The notes under the pieces: model-generated
Seen by the model: the letters and a program-made list of their open reading frames with translations, nothing else
Told to the model about the DNA's origin: nothing
Database searches by the model: none
In this document: positions 21,834 through 32,490 of the stretch, piece after piece
Layout of the letters: each line of letters begins with the position of its first letter
Position numbering within the stretch: position 1 is the first letter of the stretch
Origin: Nemophila menziesii
Lineage: Eukaryota; Streptophyta; Magnoliopsida; Boraginales; Hydrophyllaceae
Direction: 5' to 3'
Length of the DNA stretch: 64,000 nucleotides
Assembly (NCBI GenBank): GCA_029959085.1
Contig: JARWIR010000003.1
Span: 35,389,505-35,453,504 of the forward strand
Program-made: the position numbers and the translations under genes

Positions 21834-22013
21834 CAAATTGCCTTTGGAGCTGGCTTTATGTCTAGTAGTTTAATTTGGAAGGCACTGAGAACTATTGATT
21901 TCGAAGAGATGAATCCATGGAGTGAAGAGATAGATCAATATCCAGTAAATTTAGATAAAATTGGATCTGTAGGCCCTGAACTCTTCTATTATGAAAAACC
22001 AAAGGAAGCATAA
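21834..22013 (+). pseudogene. KCS C-terminal fragment, cut at the CACTA right end
   Basis: Starts at CAA ATT GCC immediately after the CACTA terminus and encodes 59 residues to the stop. It begins [20 protein letters not shown], matching the last part of the KCS at 11077-11260 with about six changes. It runs on the plus strand, so the two copies face each other head to head with the CACTA element between. The remaining 85 percent of this copy is missing. Confidence 0.85.
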
Positions 22014-23495
22014 ACTGGCGTATTTTTTCAATTGTATGCACTACCTTTCATGCTACAGTAATCTTGTTGGACTTAGTTTTACTTTCTTCTTCTTGTTGGC
22101 TAGGGTGTTCGGTGGTCTCCAGGTATTAATATGGCGGTTTCCATATCTATGGCGTTTGGATAGTAAAAGGGGTTGGGCAGTTCGTTGTTTAGTGGTGTCT
22201 CTATTAGTTTCGGGTTTCGGGTTTAGGGTTTCGGGTTGTATCTATCAATTACATTGGGTTTCGCGTTGTATCTTTATTAGTTTCCTGTTTTAGGTTTTAC
22301 TATTTCCGTCTTTCTGCAGATTTGGGTCATTTGGGCCTTTTTTGTTGTTCAGGGTTAGCTTGTGTTGTTAATCTCCTTAATTTGGATCATTTTGTTTATT
22401 ATTGTTTTGTGGTTATTGAAGTTTAGTTGTTGTCTTAAAATTATAGACTGCCCATAAAGATTTTTATTTTTCAGGATGTTATTGTTGTTTGGATGTTATT
22501 GTATCTATAACTATTCTTTTCATCGTGTATATAGAATGAAACCTCACCTAAAAATCAAAGAGTAAAACAAAAAACTTCTAGCTCTTAGTTAATAATCTCA
22601 AGGACCCAACCCAAAAATAAATGTTAATAAATTCAAGGGGTACAGCCCCTATGTACATACATTAGACATTTGACCTTGAGTTTGAGGGTAGGTACAACCC
22701 CTAGGATACAGCTATTATGGACCTTGATTAAATACATTTTGATTTTGATTTTGACAAAAAATGAACTAACAACAATTTAAAAGTAACTGTCTCATAACAA
22801 TCTAAAACCTAAAGAAACCCTATTAATTAATGCGATGAGTGTGAAAGGATTTTTGTTGCTTTTTGTTTCTATGCAAGTGTGAATGGATATTTTTGTATGG
22901 TATATATCCCCTTAGGTACAACCCTAACTCGTTTTGTGATAAGACATAACAATGTCACACCTGGTTTAGTTCATTAGATCAACTAGAGAGAATGCAACAT
23001 GAATTTGTTAAAACGAACAAGGCGTTAGCATCCTCAGGAGTGAGCTCCGCGAACCTCAATCAATAGGGGATTTATGAAAGAGCCCCAGATAGAATCTTGT
23101 GAGCAAAATTGTAAAAAGAAGATTAAGCGATTGTTATGTATAAGATTGATATGAAAGCAACTATCTTAAACATTTACAACAAAACTATACATAGTATGAA
23201 AACCCTCATATACATCTAGGAGTTTATATAGTATGTGCCTAATTGACCGAATGTCAAGAAAATTAACTTGTGTATCAAATCAAATAGTGATTATCCACAT
23301 CGTGTATAGTGTTTCTAATCGTTGTCTAATACACTTGACGTCGTAGAATTAGAAGACCGTGAAGGAAATAACTGAAACATGAAAACTATTTCTTATTTCT
23401 TATGAACCAAACCGTGAAGCGAATTTCTAAACAATTTTGCATTTTGTTTCTAGAAGAGTGTTTCTAGATATTTTGATTGAATGTTTGCAAATAAA
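21834..23495 (+). repeat. Right arm of KCS-bearing inverted duplication
   Basis: Inverted match to 8025-11260, without the foldback element. It contains about 350 bp (roughly 22540-22930) with no counterpart on the left, with GGGTACAGCCCC and GGTACAACCCC motifs like those at 61770 and 63300. No gene apart from the KCS tail. Confidence 0.8.
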
Positions 23496-24183
23496 TATTG
23501 TTGCTTGAGCTGATAGGTAGAAGCAGCGTATTATTAGTATGTAATGTAGTTGTTGAACTATTGATTGCATTTGAACTCTCATCTTAAGGTGTATCACTTG
23601 ATTTAGAGACATGTGTAATTGTAGCTTCAATATCACATACAAAAACCTCAAAATTCAACAACGCTACTTTGTGTTACACAATATATAACAAACAATCGAA
23701 ATTCAAAAGTATCCCTTTACACTTTCTTCCTTAACTAAAAAGGTAATATACACAAGATAATTAATTACCTCTTTCTTTGTTGCTACAACACAAGTTCCAT
23801 TGGATAGCTTTTCTCCCAACCTCTCAATATTGTTCCCATCATCTCACGTTTTTCCCTTATATCTTTTCTCAAATTCAACCAATTTCTTCTCATCTGAAAC
23901 ATAGTATCTCTTCAAAATTTTGGTCGGCAAACCATTCAACGCACATATTATACCTATTTGGGGGTTTCATCTCAAATTTCCAACCCATAAAAGAGAAATG
24001 GGACGGATCGTTGTAACCACTATAAGGTTGTGGAGATGGTCGTAAAGAGGGGTTTGGCGGTGGCCGTAGACGTGGCGGTGGAAGTGAACGTTCCATTTTT
24101 CTTTTTCTTTGGTTTGGCCATCGGTTGGGACTGAAATATATATTTTTTTGGATTTAATAATTCTTATAAATTGTAATAATTAG
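23496..24183. other. Unassigned stretch with one possible exon
   Basis: Mostly AT-rich. On the minus strand an ATG at 24096 opens a proline/arginine-rich frame (MERSLPPPRLRPPP) of 68 codons with a possible GT donor near 23950. I recognise no family and see no second exon, so it may be a gene fragment or chance. Confidence 0.2.
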
Positions 24184-24609
24184 GTCGAATACAAACAAGC
24201 TCAAGCTCCATTTTAAACTCGATAAAAACGAGTCTGCTCGAGTTCGGCTCGTAAGCTCGTTTAAAATTATGAATTATAAATTAATATATTATCTACTAAT
24301 AAATATATTATTAAACCTTCAATATCAAATTAAATATTTTTAATTATTTATTTTTCATTAATGTTATGTTTCATATTTCTATACTACACAATCCATCAAA
24401 TACCAACCGTCCATGAAAATCTCATTTGCAACCATAAAATACAAATTGTTTATGAGCAACTCGTGCTCGACTCTAAACAAAGATTGTTTAATAAGTTAAA
24501 CAAGCAAGTTCTAACATTTCTGATTTGAATCATTGGAAGCTCGGGCTCGACTCGTTTAAATTTGAGCACGACTCGGCTCGGCTCGTTTATAAGGTTTCAT
24601 TTATTCGAC
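24184..24609. mobile_element. Small non-autonomous TIR element, GCTCG-rich
   Basis: Ends GTCGAATA and TATTCGAC are inverted, and inward of each are AAGCTC/GAGC-rich stretches (CTCGAGTTCGGCTCGTAAGC at the left, GACTCGGCTCGGCTCG at the right). About 425 bp with no coding sequence. The layout resembles common plant non-autonomous DNA transposons. No target duplication was found. Confidence 0.4.
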
Positions 24610-24889
24610 TCCACTTATTATTATTTTCGTCGTAGGTATGTTGATAGTATTTTACTCTTTATATTATCAATTGGGCACTGGCCCTTCTTTTATAATAATT
24701 AATTTTTTGTTCATATCTTAAAAACTTTATTTTGATTTTGATTTTTTTGTCAAAGCTTCATTTTTATCTATTTTTTGTCTTGCATTATTACTAGTTATAG
24801 CCCGTGTCTGAAGACAATATACAAAAAAAAATTACTTTTTCTTATATAAATTAAAGTGAAGGATACATTTTTTATATAAGGTTCATGTC

Positions 24890-25943
24890 TCATGTGTTGG
24901 AAGTTTCATACTTCAAGGTTCAGTTCTGATACTTCAAGGTTTTGGGTTTAAGGTTCATAGTGCTTGATTCATGGTTCAAGGGTCAAGATTCAAGGTTCAA
25001 AGTTTAAAGTTCAACGTTTGTGCTACATGATTCATGGTTCAAGTTTCAATGTTTAGAGGTAAGGTTCATGCTTCATGGCTCGTGTTCAAAGTCCATGCTC
25101 ATCATCATGTTTCATGGTTCAAGATTTTTAAGTTTTATGGTTCATCATTCGTGATTCAAGGTTCAAATTATAACCCGTGTCCAAAGACATTATATAAAAA
25201 TTTGTTCATTTTTATTGTATAAATTCAAGTGAATGGTACATTTTTAAAGTTTGAACAAATTTGTTCCGTTGACGGGGAATAAAGGTTAAGGTTTAGGTAA
25301 AGGTTAAGTTTAAAGCTTAAGTTAAAATTAAGGTTAAGGTTAAGCTTAAGGAGGTCTAGGTTAAGGTTTGAATATTAGTGTGATGAATCTTAATTTGTTT
25401 AGGGTTAAGGATAAGATGAAAGTTAAGGTTAAGGTTTAAAGTTCAAGGTTTAAGGTAAAGGTTAAGGTTATATGTTAAGTTAAGGTAATGGGTAAAATTA
25501 AGTTTAAGGTTAAGGTTAACTTATAACATTAGGCTTAAGGATAAGATCAAAAAAGTTAAGATGCAGGTGAAAGTTAAGATTTTGGCTAAGGTTTAAGGTT
25601 CAAAGTTAAGGTTTAAAGTTGAAGGTTCAAGGGTTAAAGTTAAAATTAAGGTTAAGGTAAAGGTAAAAATTTAGGTTTGTCGTTTAAGGTTCAAGGTTTA
25701 TGGTTTAAGGTTCAAGGTTTAAGGTGTAAGGTATAAGGTTAAGATTAAGGGTAAAGTTAAAGGTAAGGGTAAGGTTAAGTTTAAGATTAATTTTAAGGTT
25801 AATGTTAGCTTAAGGTTAAGGATAAGATTAGGCATACGGTTGCCGACAAAAAAAAGATTAGGCATATGGTTAAGGTTAATAGTTAAGGGGTTAAGGTTAA
25901 GGATAAGTTCACTCTAATGATAATGCAAAGATTAAGTTTAAGG
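24890..25943. repeat. Degenerate short-period arrays: GGTTCA and GGTTAAGG types, left half
   Basis: 24890-25160 is made of GGTTCATG/GGTTCAAG words, 25260-25943 of GGTTAAGG/GGTTTAAGG words with many point changes. The same two word types occur in the right half (56063-56740 and 56880-56935), so the composite insertion split one array. A segment with CCCGTGTC..AAGACA occurs twice (24795 and 25167). The words recall plant telomere repeats (TTTAGGG) but do not match them. Confidence 0.75.
25825..25871 (+). repeat. Tail-only insertion in the GGTTAAGG array
   Basis: AGATTAGGCATACGGTT (25825-25841) and AGATTAGGCATATGGTT (25855-25871) flank GCCGACAAAAAAA (13 nt). One mismatch in a 17-bp duplication. 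Same core (CGAC then an A-run) as at 8382-8394. Confidence 0.6.
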
Positions 25944-26109
25944 CAGGGGTGGAGGCAAGAATTTTAATTGTAGGGCCAAGGAGGTCCGGGGACAGCAACC
26001 CCAAATTTTCTTTTGACATAATTATATTATGGGTTCCTATATTTTGCAAAAAATGCATAAAAGTCCCTAAATTTTGAAAAGATGCGTAAAAGTTCCATAT
26101 ATATAAAAA

Positions 26110-26286
26110 GAGTAATGCTAGGTATCACCCAAAAATCATCCATGATGTGAATCATGGGTGGTCCAATCATGTAGTTTCTCTTTCCTAACTACTATTTTCC
26201 TCTCTCCTGCATGATTGGACCACCCATGATCCACATCATGGGTGATTTTTAGGTGATTGTTTTTTGGGTGATACCCATCATTACTC
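26110..26286. mobile_element. MULE-type MITE with 9-bp TSD
   Basis: 177 bp. The ends GAGTAATGCTAGGTATCACC and (reverse-complemented right end) GAGTAATGATGGGTATCACC pair, and the arms continue to a centre near 26190. ATATAAAAA flanks both sides (26101-26109, 26287-26295), the duplication size of Mutator-like elements. No coding sequence. Confidence 0.8.
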
Positions 26287-27131
<845 letters not shown>

Positions 27132-27286
27132 TCAAAATATCAAAGAATCAGCAAGGTAGTCATATTCCATTTTGTTGCAGAGTCTAGTTTTCACGATGTT
27201 CATAGTAAAAAACGCTCTCTTCGTAGTAGTTGTTGAAACCAGAAGAGTGAGTACCAAACAAATTAGCCTATGAAGCATAGGGTACA

Positions 27287-28847
27287 TGATGTCTCCCTAA
27301 TTGTTCTTATTTTCGACCCTTTGGAGACATCATTTTTGGTGTTTATTTAATTAATTTGATAGACTTTTGGACTAAATTTGCAATAATCCGGAATTCCCTT
27401 TTTATTTCTAACATTTTTAAATTATTAAACTTTTGCGCGTAATATTGGTATTTTTAGTGTAAAGTTTACAGGTTTTAGATGTTAGCTAGGAGAGGAATCC
27501 GAGGAGAAATTCAAAGATCACGAGATAGAGTCAAGACTTGAAGATAAATCCCGAAGATATTATTTTTAGAGCTGAAAATCCATTTTCCATGCCATAGATT
27601 GCTGATTTCGAGGTGCTTAAGAGATGATTTAGCCGCTGACCTTTGAAGAGAAAACATTCCTTATCGAGTTACGGAACTTTAGCAACTGGAATGAGGTCAA
27701 TCGGAGTCATAACGCATCGGGAAAATCCGTTTTAGTGAAGGTGTATCAGCAGTTACGGGATTTTGGGCTTAGAAAATGGGCTTGGACATTTAATTAGTGT
27801 TTTATTTTCTGGTCCAAGCCCTAGTCCGAATTTATGCTTATAAAAGGAGGTCTGGACTTCTATTTTTCATACAATTCATTCTTTACAATTAAAAACATCA
27901 GAGAGAAGCAACAGAAGGAAGGAAGAAGAAGCTGCTAGAGCTGGAGTGGGTCTATAGCTCCGTTCTCAGTCATTCCAATTCCGGAAATTAGGTTTCTTTT
28001 ATCTTTTATTTGTAATCAAATATGAATTCCATTTATTTTAATTTAGTATTTCTTTTTAATATGAGCTAAACAATTCATAGTGCTTGAGAACAAACAATGG
28101 GTGAATCCTAATTTTATGAAATAACGAATGTTGAATTTGGGTTTTTATTGAATTAAACTAAATTAGGGCTTTTACTCTTTTCAATAAATTGAGATTATTT
28201 TACTGTTTTTAGCGTCATGAACTAGGAACAGGTGTTAGTATTTAGGCTATTCCAATTAGTGGCAATTGGATCATCTGGACGGAGGGTTTAGATACAGAAC
28301 CATTTATTCAATCTAGGATGGAAACTATTGATTCTGACGAACTTAGTTAATTCTAGGGCCAATGAGGTAATAAAACTTAAACATCCAAAGGTGGATCATA
28401 TTTACCCTGACAGGACTAGTGACACCCTAGGATCGCCTTATAGTCCACCCTGACCAAGGTATAAGGAATCTAGAATCCCGACCATTGTAATTGACCAATT
28501 TAGCCCTTAAACAACATAAGTTAGGAAATAAGATTGGGAGGATCCTTGCGTTCTCAAGTACTACTTCTCATATTGCATTTTCACTCATTTTACTTGCGTC
28601 TTAGCTTTTACTTGCATTTATAATTTGTCTTTCATTTAGTAGTTTTAACAAACAAAACCAAACAAACATTTTATTATCTTTTTACTTTCATAAGTGCATC
28701 AATCACTACTTGCTAAACATTGCGATCAACCATCCGTCCTTGGAACGAATCTGTATTATCATACATACTACTTGGGACAACCGTACACTTGCGGTTGTGG
28801 TTCGATTAGCATTTGCATTTATTTTTAGAACACACAAAGGACCACCA
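27287..28847 (+). repeat. 5' LTR of element A
   Basis: TGATGTCTCC...GACCACCA, 1561 bp. It has the edge stem TGATGTCTCC/GGAGACATCA (27287-27296 and about 27324-27333). TTATAAAAGG at 27838-27847 is the likely TATA box, putting the RNA start near 27870-27880. Near the 3' side are CGTCCTTGGAACGAATCTG and ACAACCGTACACTTGCGGTTGT, the latter a palindrome-like stem shared with the solo LTR. Confidence 0.9.
27838..27847 (+). promoter_or_regulatory. LTR TATA box of element A
   Basis: TTATAAAAGG inside the 5' LTR, about 550 bp from its start. The same sequence is kept in the 3' LTR (near 34981). The start of R about 30 bp downstream is inferred. Confidence 0.55.
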
Positions 28848-28853
28848 AGTTTT

Positions 28854-28871
28854 TGGCGCCGCTGCCGGGGA
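28854..28871 (+). other. Primer binding site, tRNA-Asp type (element A)
   Basis: TGGCGCCGCTGCCGGGGA starts six bases after the 5' LTR end. It is complementary to the 3' end of plant tRNA-Asp (ending CCCCGGCAACGGCGCCA) with one mismatch. Athila-type elements use this primer. Confidence 0.8.
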
Positions 28872-28990
28872 CGGTAGCGTGTGACCACGGTGTTTATCCT
28901 TTAGTGATAGTTGCATTTATTTTTAATTTTGTTTTTATCAGTTTTACGCTTTTTGCTTGTTTAGTCTTTTCAGGTTTTTAGGTTTGGTGT

Positions 28991-30820
28991 ATGCGAAGAA
29001 GGCTCAGATTTGAACCACCAGTTCAAATCCTTGATAACCCGGATTCGTTAATCAGACTTGCAAATAAGAAAACAAGAGAACAAGAGGAAAGAGAAATGGC
29101 GAATATTCAAGATCCATGGTTTACTAATGGTCCACCAGAAGTTCCGTTCCGTGCTCCTGCTATAGGAGTAGGCGCTCCAGATATTAATGTTCCGCGATTT
29201 CGTCCAGATTCGGGTATGTTAGCTCAATTCCAAAATTTTGGAAATTTTCGTGGTAGACCATCAGAAGATCCTCTTAGAGCAGTACAGAAGTTTAAACAGA
29301 TATGTGATTCTTATATCACACAAGGAGTTTCAAGAGAACAGATGTATTTTGTTGCGTTTAAATTTTTTGTGATTGATGGAGCAAGTGAATGACACGATAC
29401 GCAAGATCCTACGAAGATAACCAACTGGGACCAATTAGAGATTGCTTTCTTTGACAGGTATTACCCAAGTAACATGAGATTAGATGCTGAATTAGAATTG
29501 ACGCACTTCCGTCAAGAATATGATGAAACTGTGGGTAAGAGTTGGACAAGATTTCAGATGTGTTTGCGTAGAGTTCCCAATCATGGCTTTTCAGAACAAC
29601 AACAGCTTAAGATCTTTTATAGAGGCCTTAATGGAACTTCGAGAGAGAAATTGGATACGCTATGTGGTGCAGGTTTTCTTCAAGTTCAACCCGCTCATGC
29701 TAAAATTATTTTAGAGAGAACAGTCAAGAATGAAGTTGGGTGGAATTCAGTAAGAACACCAGTTAAGGGAGTGAATAATGTTGATATGGAAGAAAAGTTT
29801 GCTATGCTTGAGAATAAGATTCAGAATACTATAGATCAACAATTGAAGCAGCTTACTTTAGCTGTTAAAGAAGGTTTTTCGGGTAAGAAGGTAGCTGTGC
29901 ATGCTGCACAAGAAGTTTATATGTGTTCGATTTGTAGGGTAGATGATCATGATGAGGAAGGTTGTCCGAATAACCAAGAGTCCGTGATGTTTATGTCCAA
30001 TAGAGGTAGCTTCAATTCGAGTGGTAACGGATATCAGCCTTACAGAAACCATCCTGGGTTTCAATACTCAAATCCTAATGGGGCAGCCAATCCTACCTAT
30101 GCGTATCAGCCGCGTCCCCAAGGTAACAACTATAATCCAAGACCACATAATAATTATCAAGGAGGACAGAATCAGGGAAATTATGTTCAGAGACAAGCTC
30201 CTCAAGACAATTATGATGACACAATGAATCAGAAAGCCTTACCTGCCCATCCACAAGAAGGAGCAGTTACCCTTCAGAAAACAGTTGAGAGTTTAATTGC
30301 TCTTCAGACACAAGCTATGGAACGTCAAAATGCAGTCGAAGCAAATATGAAGTTGTTCCAGAATCAGCTAAGTCAAATTAATAAACAACTGAATCAACGT
30401 CCACAAGGACAACTCCCTAGCGATACTGAGAATCCAATCCAAATCGAAGACTGTAAAGCTATTACTCTCAGAAGTGGTAAGAACCTTCCTCCACCTCCTT
30501 TTCCGGTTATAAAAGAAAAAGAAGTTAGAAAAGAAAAAGAGGTGGTGGATAAAGATAAAGAAGTTGAAGTAGAAGAAGTGGAGGGGTCCATTGAGATTCC
30601 GAAAAAGAAAAATGATATTATAATCAATCGTCCACCTCCACCATTTCCATTAAGAGTTCAAAAGAAGGGTGATATGGCTGAGTATCAAAAATTCTTTAAC
30701 AAGGTAAGAGGTCTTAGCATAAATATTCCGTCGCTAGAAGCTATTCGAGATGTGCCCAAGTATGCTAATTTTCGAAAAGAGCCCTCACCAACAAACGACC
30801 ATATTGTGATAATGAGATGA
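28991..30820 (+). pseudogene. Gag of element A, one premature stop
   Basis: A capsid/nucleocapsid polyprotein of Athila type. The frame runs from ATG 28991 to TGA 30818-30820 (about 609 codons) and is broken only by TGA at 29390-29392, where the family has tryptophan. Residues about 70-250 are the retrotransposon gag domain (SWTRFQMCLRRVPNHGF; FYRGLNG). A CCHC zinc knuckle CSICRVDDHDEEGC follows near residue 310, then a Gln/Asn/Pro-rich stretch, a coiled coil and a proline-rich linker. The stop overlaps the next ATG as ATGA. In complete relatives gag and protease are usually in one frame, so the shift here may be decay. Confidence 0.8.
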
Positions 30821-31710
30821 TTGGTCTTCCTGAAGAATGTAGTGCTATTTGTCAAAGTAAGCTACCTCCAAAGTTAGTTGATCCTGGGAGTTTCACAATT
30901 CCGATATCAATTGGTAATGAGTGGAAAGGAAAAGCGCTATGCGATTTGGGTGCAAGCATAAATCTTATGCCCAAATCAATCTTTGATAAGCTTAATGTTG
31001 AAGCAAGACCCACTTCTATGGTCTTGCAAATGGCGGATCGATCTCTTGCACATCCAGAAGGCCGAATCAAAGATGTCCTCGTTAAGGCGGGTACGTTAAT
31101 TTTTCCCGCTGATTTCATTATACTTGATTACGACGCGGATAGGAATGTCCCCATTATTTTGGGAAGACCATTCCTAGCCACGGGGCGTACCTTGATTGAT
31201 GTAGAAAACGGAGAAATGATTATGAGAATCCAAGACGAGGAGATGAAGTTTAATGTGTTTAGACCTATGAAGTTCCCGGATTCCAAGGAAGAATGTTTTC
31301 GTGTAGATGTAATGGAACCGGTAAGAAAAGAGCCAATTTATGCTGTGGACACTTTAGGAGTGGAGGAGAAAGAGCTACGAAAGAAACCACCGATTAAAGC
31401 TCCTCCATATCCTAAAAATCCACAACTCAATCATGCAAAGAGGAAAGAGAAAGCACGGGCCACGAAGGTTTCGAAGGAACCTAAGAAAGAAAGAAAGAAA
31501 AAGGGGTTCAAAGTAGGTGAAGAAGTAGCTATGAAAAATCCTAAACCCCCTCCAAAGGTACGAGAATCAAAAAGTTCTTGGATAGGACCATTCATGGTCG
31601 CGAAGGTTATCTCAGATAAACTAGTGGGAATAAAAGCTAAGGGATGCAAATTTCGAGTTGCGAATGTTGACGACCTCACTCACTGCTGGGGAGGTTATGT
31701 CAATGACTAA
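30817..31710 (+). CDS. Protease fused to integrase C-terminal-like tail (element A)
   Basis: An open frame of 297 codons. Residues about 20-150 are the aspartic protease region, with the catalytic CDLGASINLMP motif and the later PIILGRPFLATG motif; the protein would act as a dimer to cut Gag. After a linker and a lysine-rich stretch (about 210-230) the C-terminus, SWIGPFMVAKVI...WGGY, resembles the beta-barrel that ends integrase in complete elements. About 700-900 residues of reverse transcriptase, RNase H and integrase core that should lie between are missing. Element B has the same arrangement. Whether the tail still has a function is unknown. Confidence 0.8.
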   Translation: MIGLPEECSAICQSKLPPKLVDPGSFTIPISIGNEWKGKALCDLGASINLMPKSIFDKLNVEARPTSMVLQMADRSLAHPEGRIKDVLVKAGTLIFPADFIILDYDADRNVPIILGRPFLATGRTLIDVENGEMIMRIQDEEMKFNVFRPMKFPDSKEECFRVDVMEPVRKEPIYAVDTLGVEEKELRKKPPIKAPPYPKNPQLNHAKRKEKARATKVSKEPKKERKKKGFKVGEEVAMKNPKPPPKVRESKSSWIGPFMVAKVISDKLVGIKAKGCKFRVANVDDLTHCWGGYVND

Positions 31711-31939
31711 TGAATGAGGTAACCCGTCGAGCTTAATGACGTTAAACAAAAGCCAATTCATTGTATATTAGCTGAGTTTTCAATTTTTGCATTTTAGATT
31801 AGTTTGATTTTCGTAATTTTAGTGTTTATTATTAAGAAATGAGGAAGGGTAGTTGTTTTTGATGATTTCAGGGGTAAAAAGGTCATGAGTTTGGGATCGA
31901 TGAAGCGAAATTAGGAGAAAAATAGGTTGGATGTCCAGG

Positions 31940-32490
31940 AGAAACCGGGAACCCGGTTTCGCAAAACCGGGAACCCGGTTTTGGAGCTGGTATCAACCAT
32001 TTCAACGCAACACTTGGTGTCTTGGTTCACGACACAGCGTCGGAACCGGGTACCCGGATTTTCGAAACCGGGAACCCGGTTTTGGTGCTGTGATTTCTGA
32101 AATTTTCTGACCCAGCGTCTTGGTGGCTTGCGTTTTGCAGCGTTTTGATTCGCGCATCGACACAAAACCGGGAACCCGCATTTGGCAGAACCGGGTACCC
32201 GGTTTCGGAGCTGTAACTGGTGGAATTATCTGACCCGTCGTTTTGAGTAGCTGCGTTTTGGCACGTTTTGACTCACGCCATCGAGAAAATCCGGGTACCC
32301 GCATTCCACAGAACCGGGAACCCGGTTTCGGCGAGTGAAATTTCTGACCCAGCGTCTTGGGGTCCAGCGTTTTGGTGCGTCTCGGGGTAAAAAAAAAAAA
32401 AAGTACTTTTTTATTTTTCCGCGCCATCACAGCGACGCGGAACCGGGAACCCGGATTTTCGAAACCGGGAACCCGGTTTGCATCTGTGAT
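31940..32490 (+). repeat. AACCGGG-AA-CCCGGTT palindrome array (element A)
   Basis: Ten copies of a GC-rich inverted repeat, AACCGGGAACCCGGTT or a variant with TA at the centre or one arm changed, in five pairs. The pairs recur about every 120 bp in a tandem unit containing TTTCTGACCCAGCGTCTTGG. An eleventh copy (GGAACCGGGATCCCGGTTTG) is at 33802-33821. ORFs across it are repeat by-products. Confidence 0.85.

Noticed and set aside
25034..25222. 62-codon ORF rich in VHASW/VSWFK words
   Set aside because: It translates the GGTTCATG array.
25260..25943. Telomeric repeat tract
   Set aside because: The words are GGTTAAGG/GGTTTAAGG, not TTTAGGG, and have no regular 7-bp period.
32002..32430. Minus-strand ORF with repeated KPGSRF peptides
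   Set aside because: It is a shadow of the AACCGGG palindrome array in element A.
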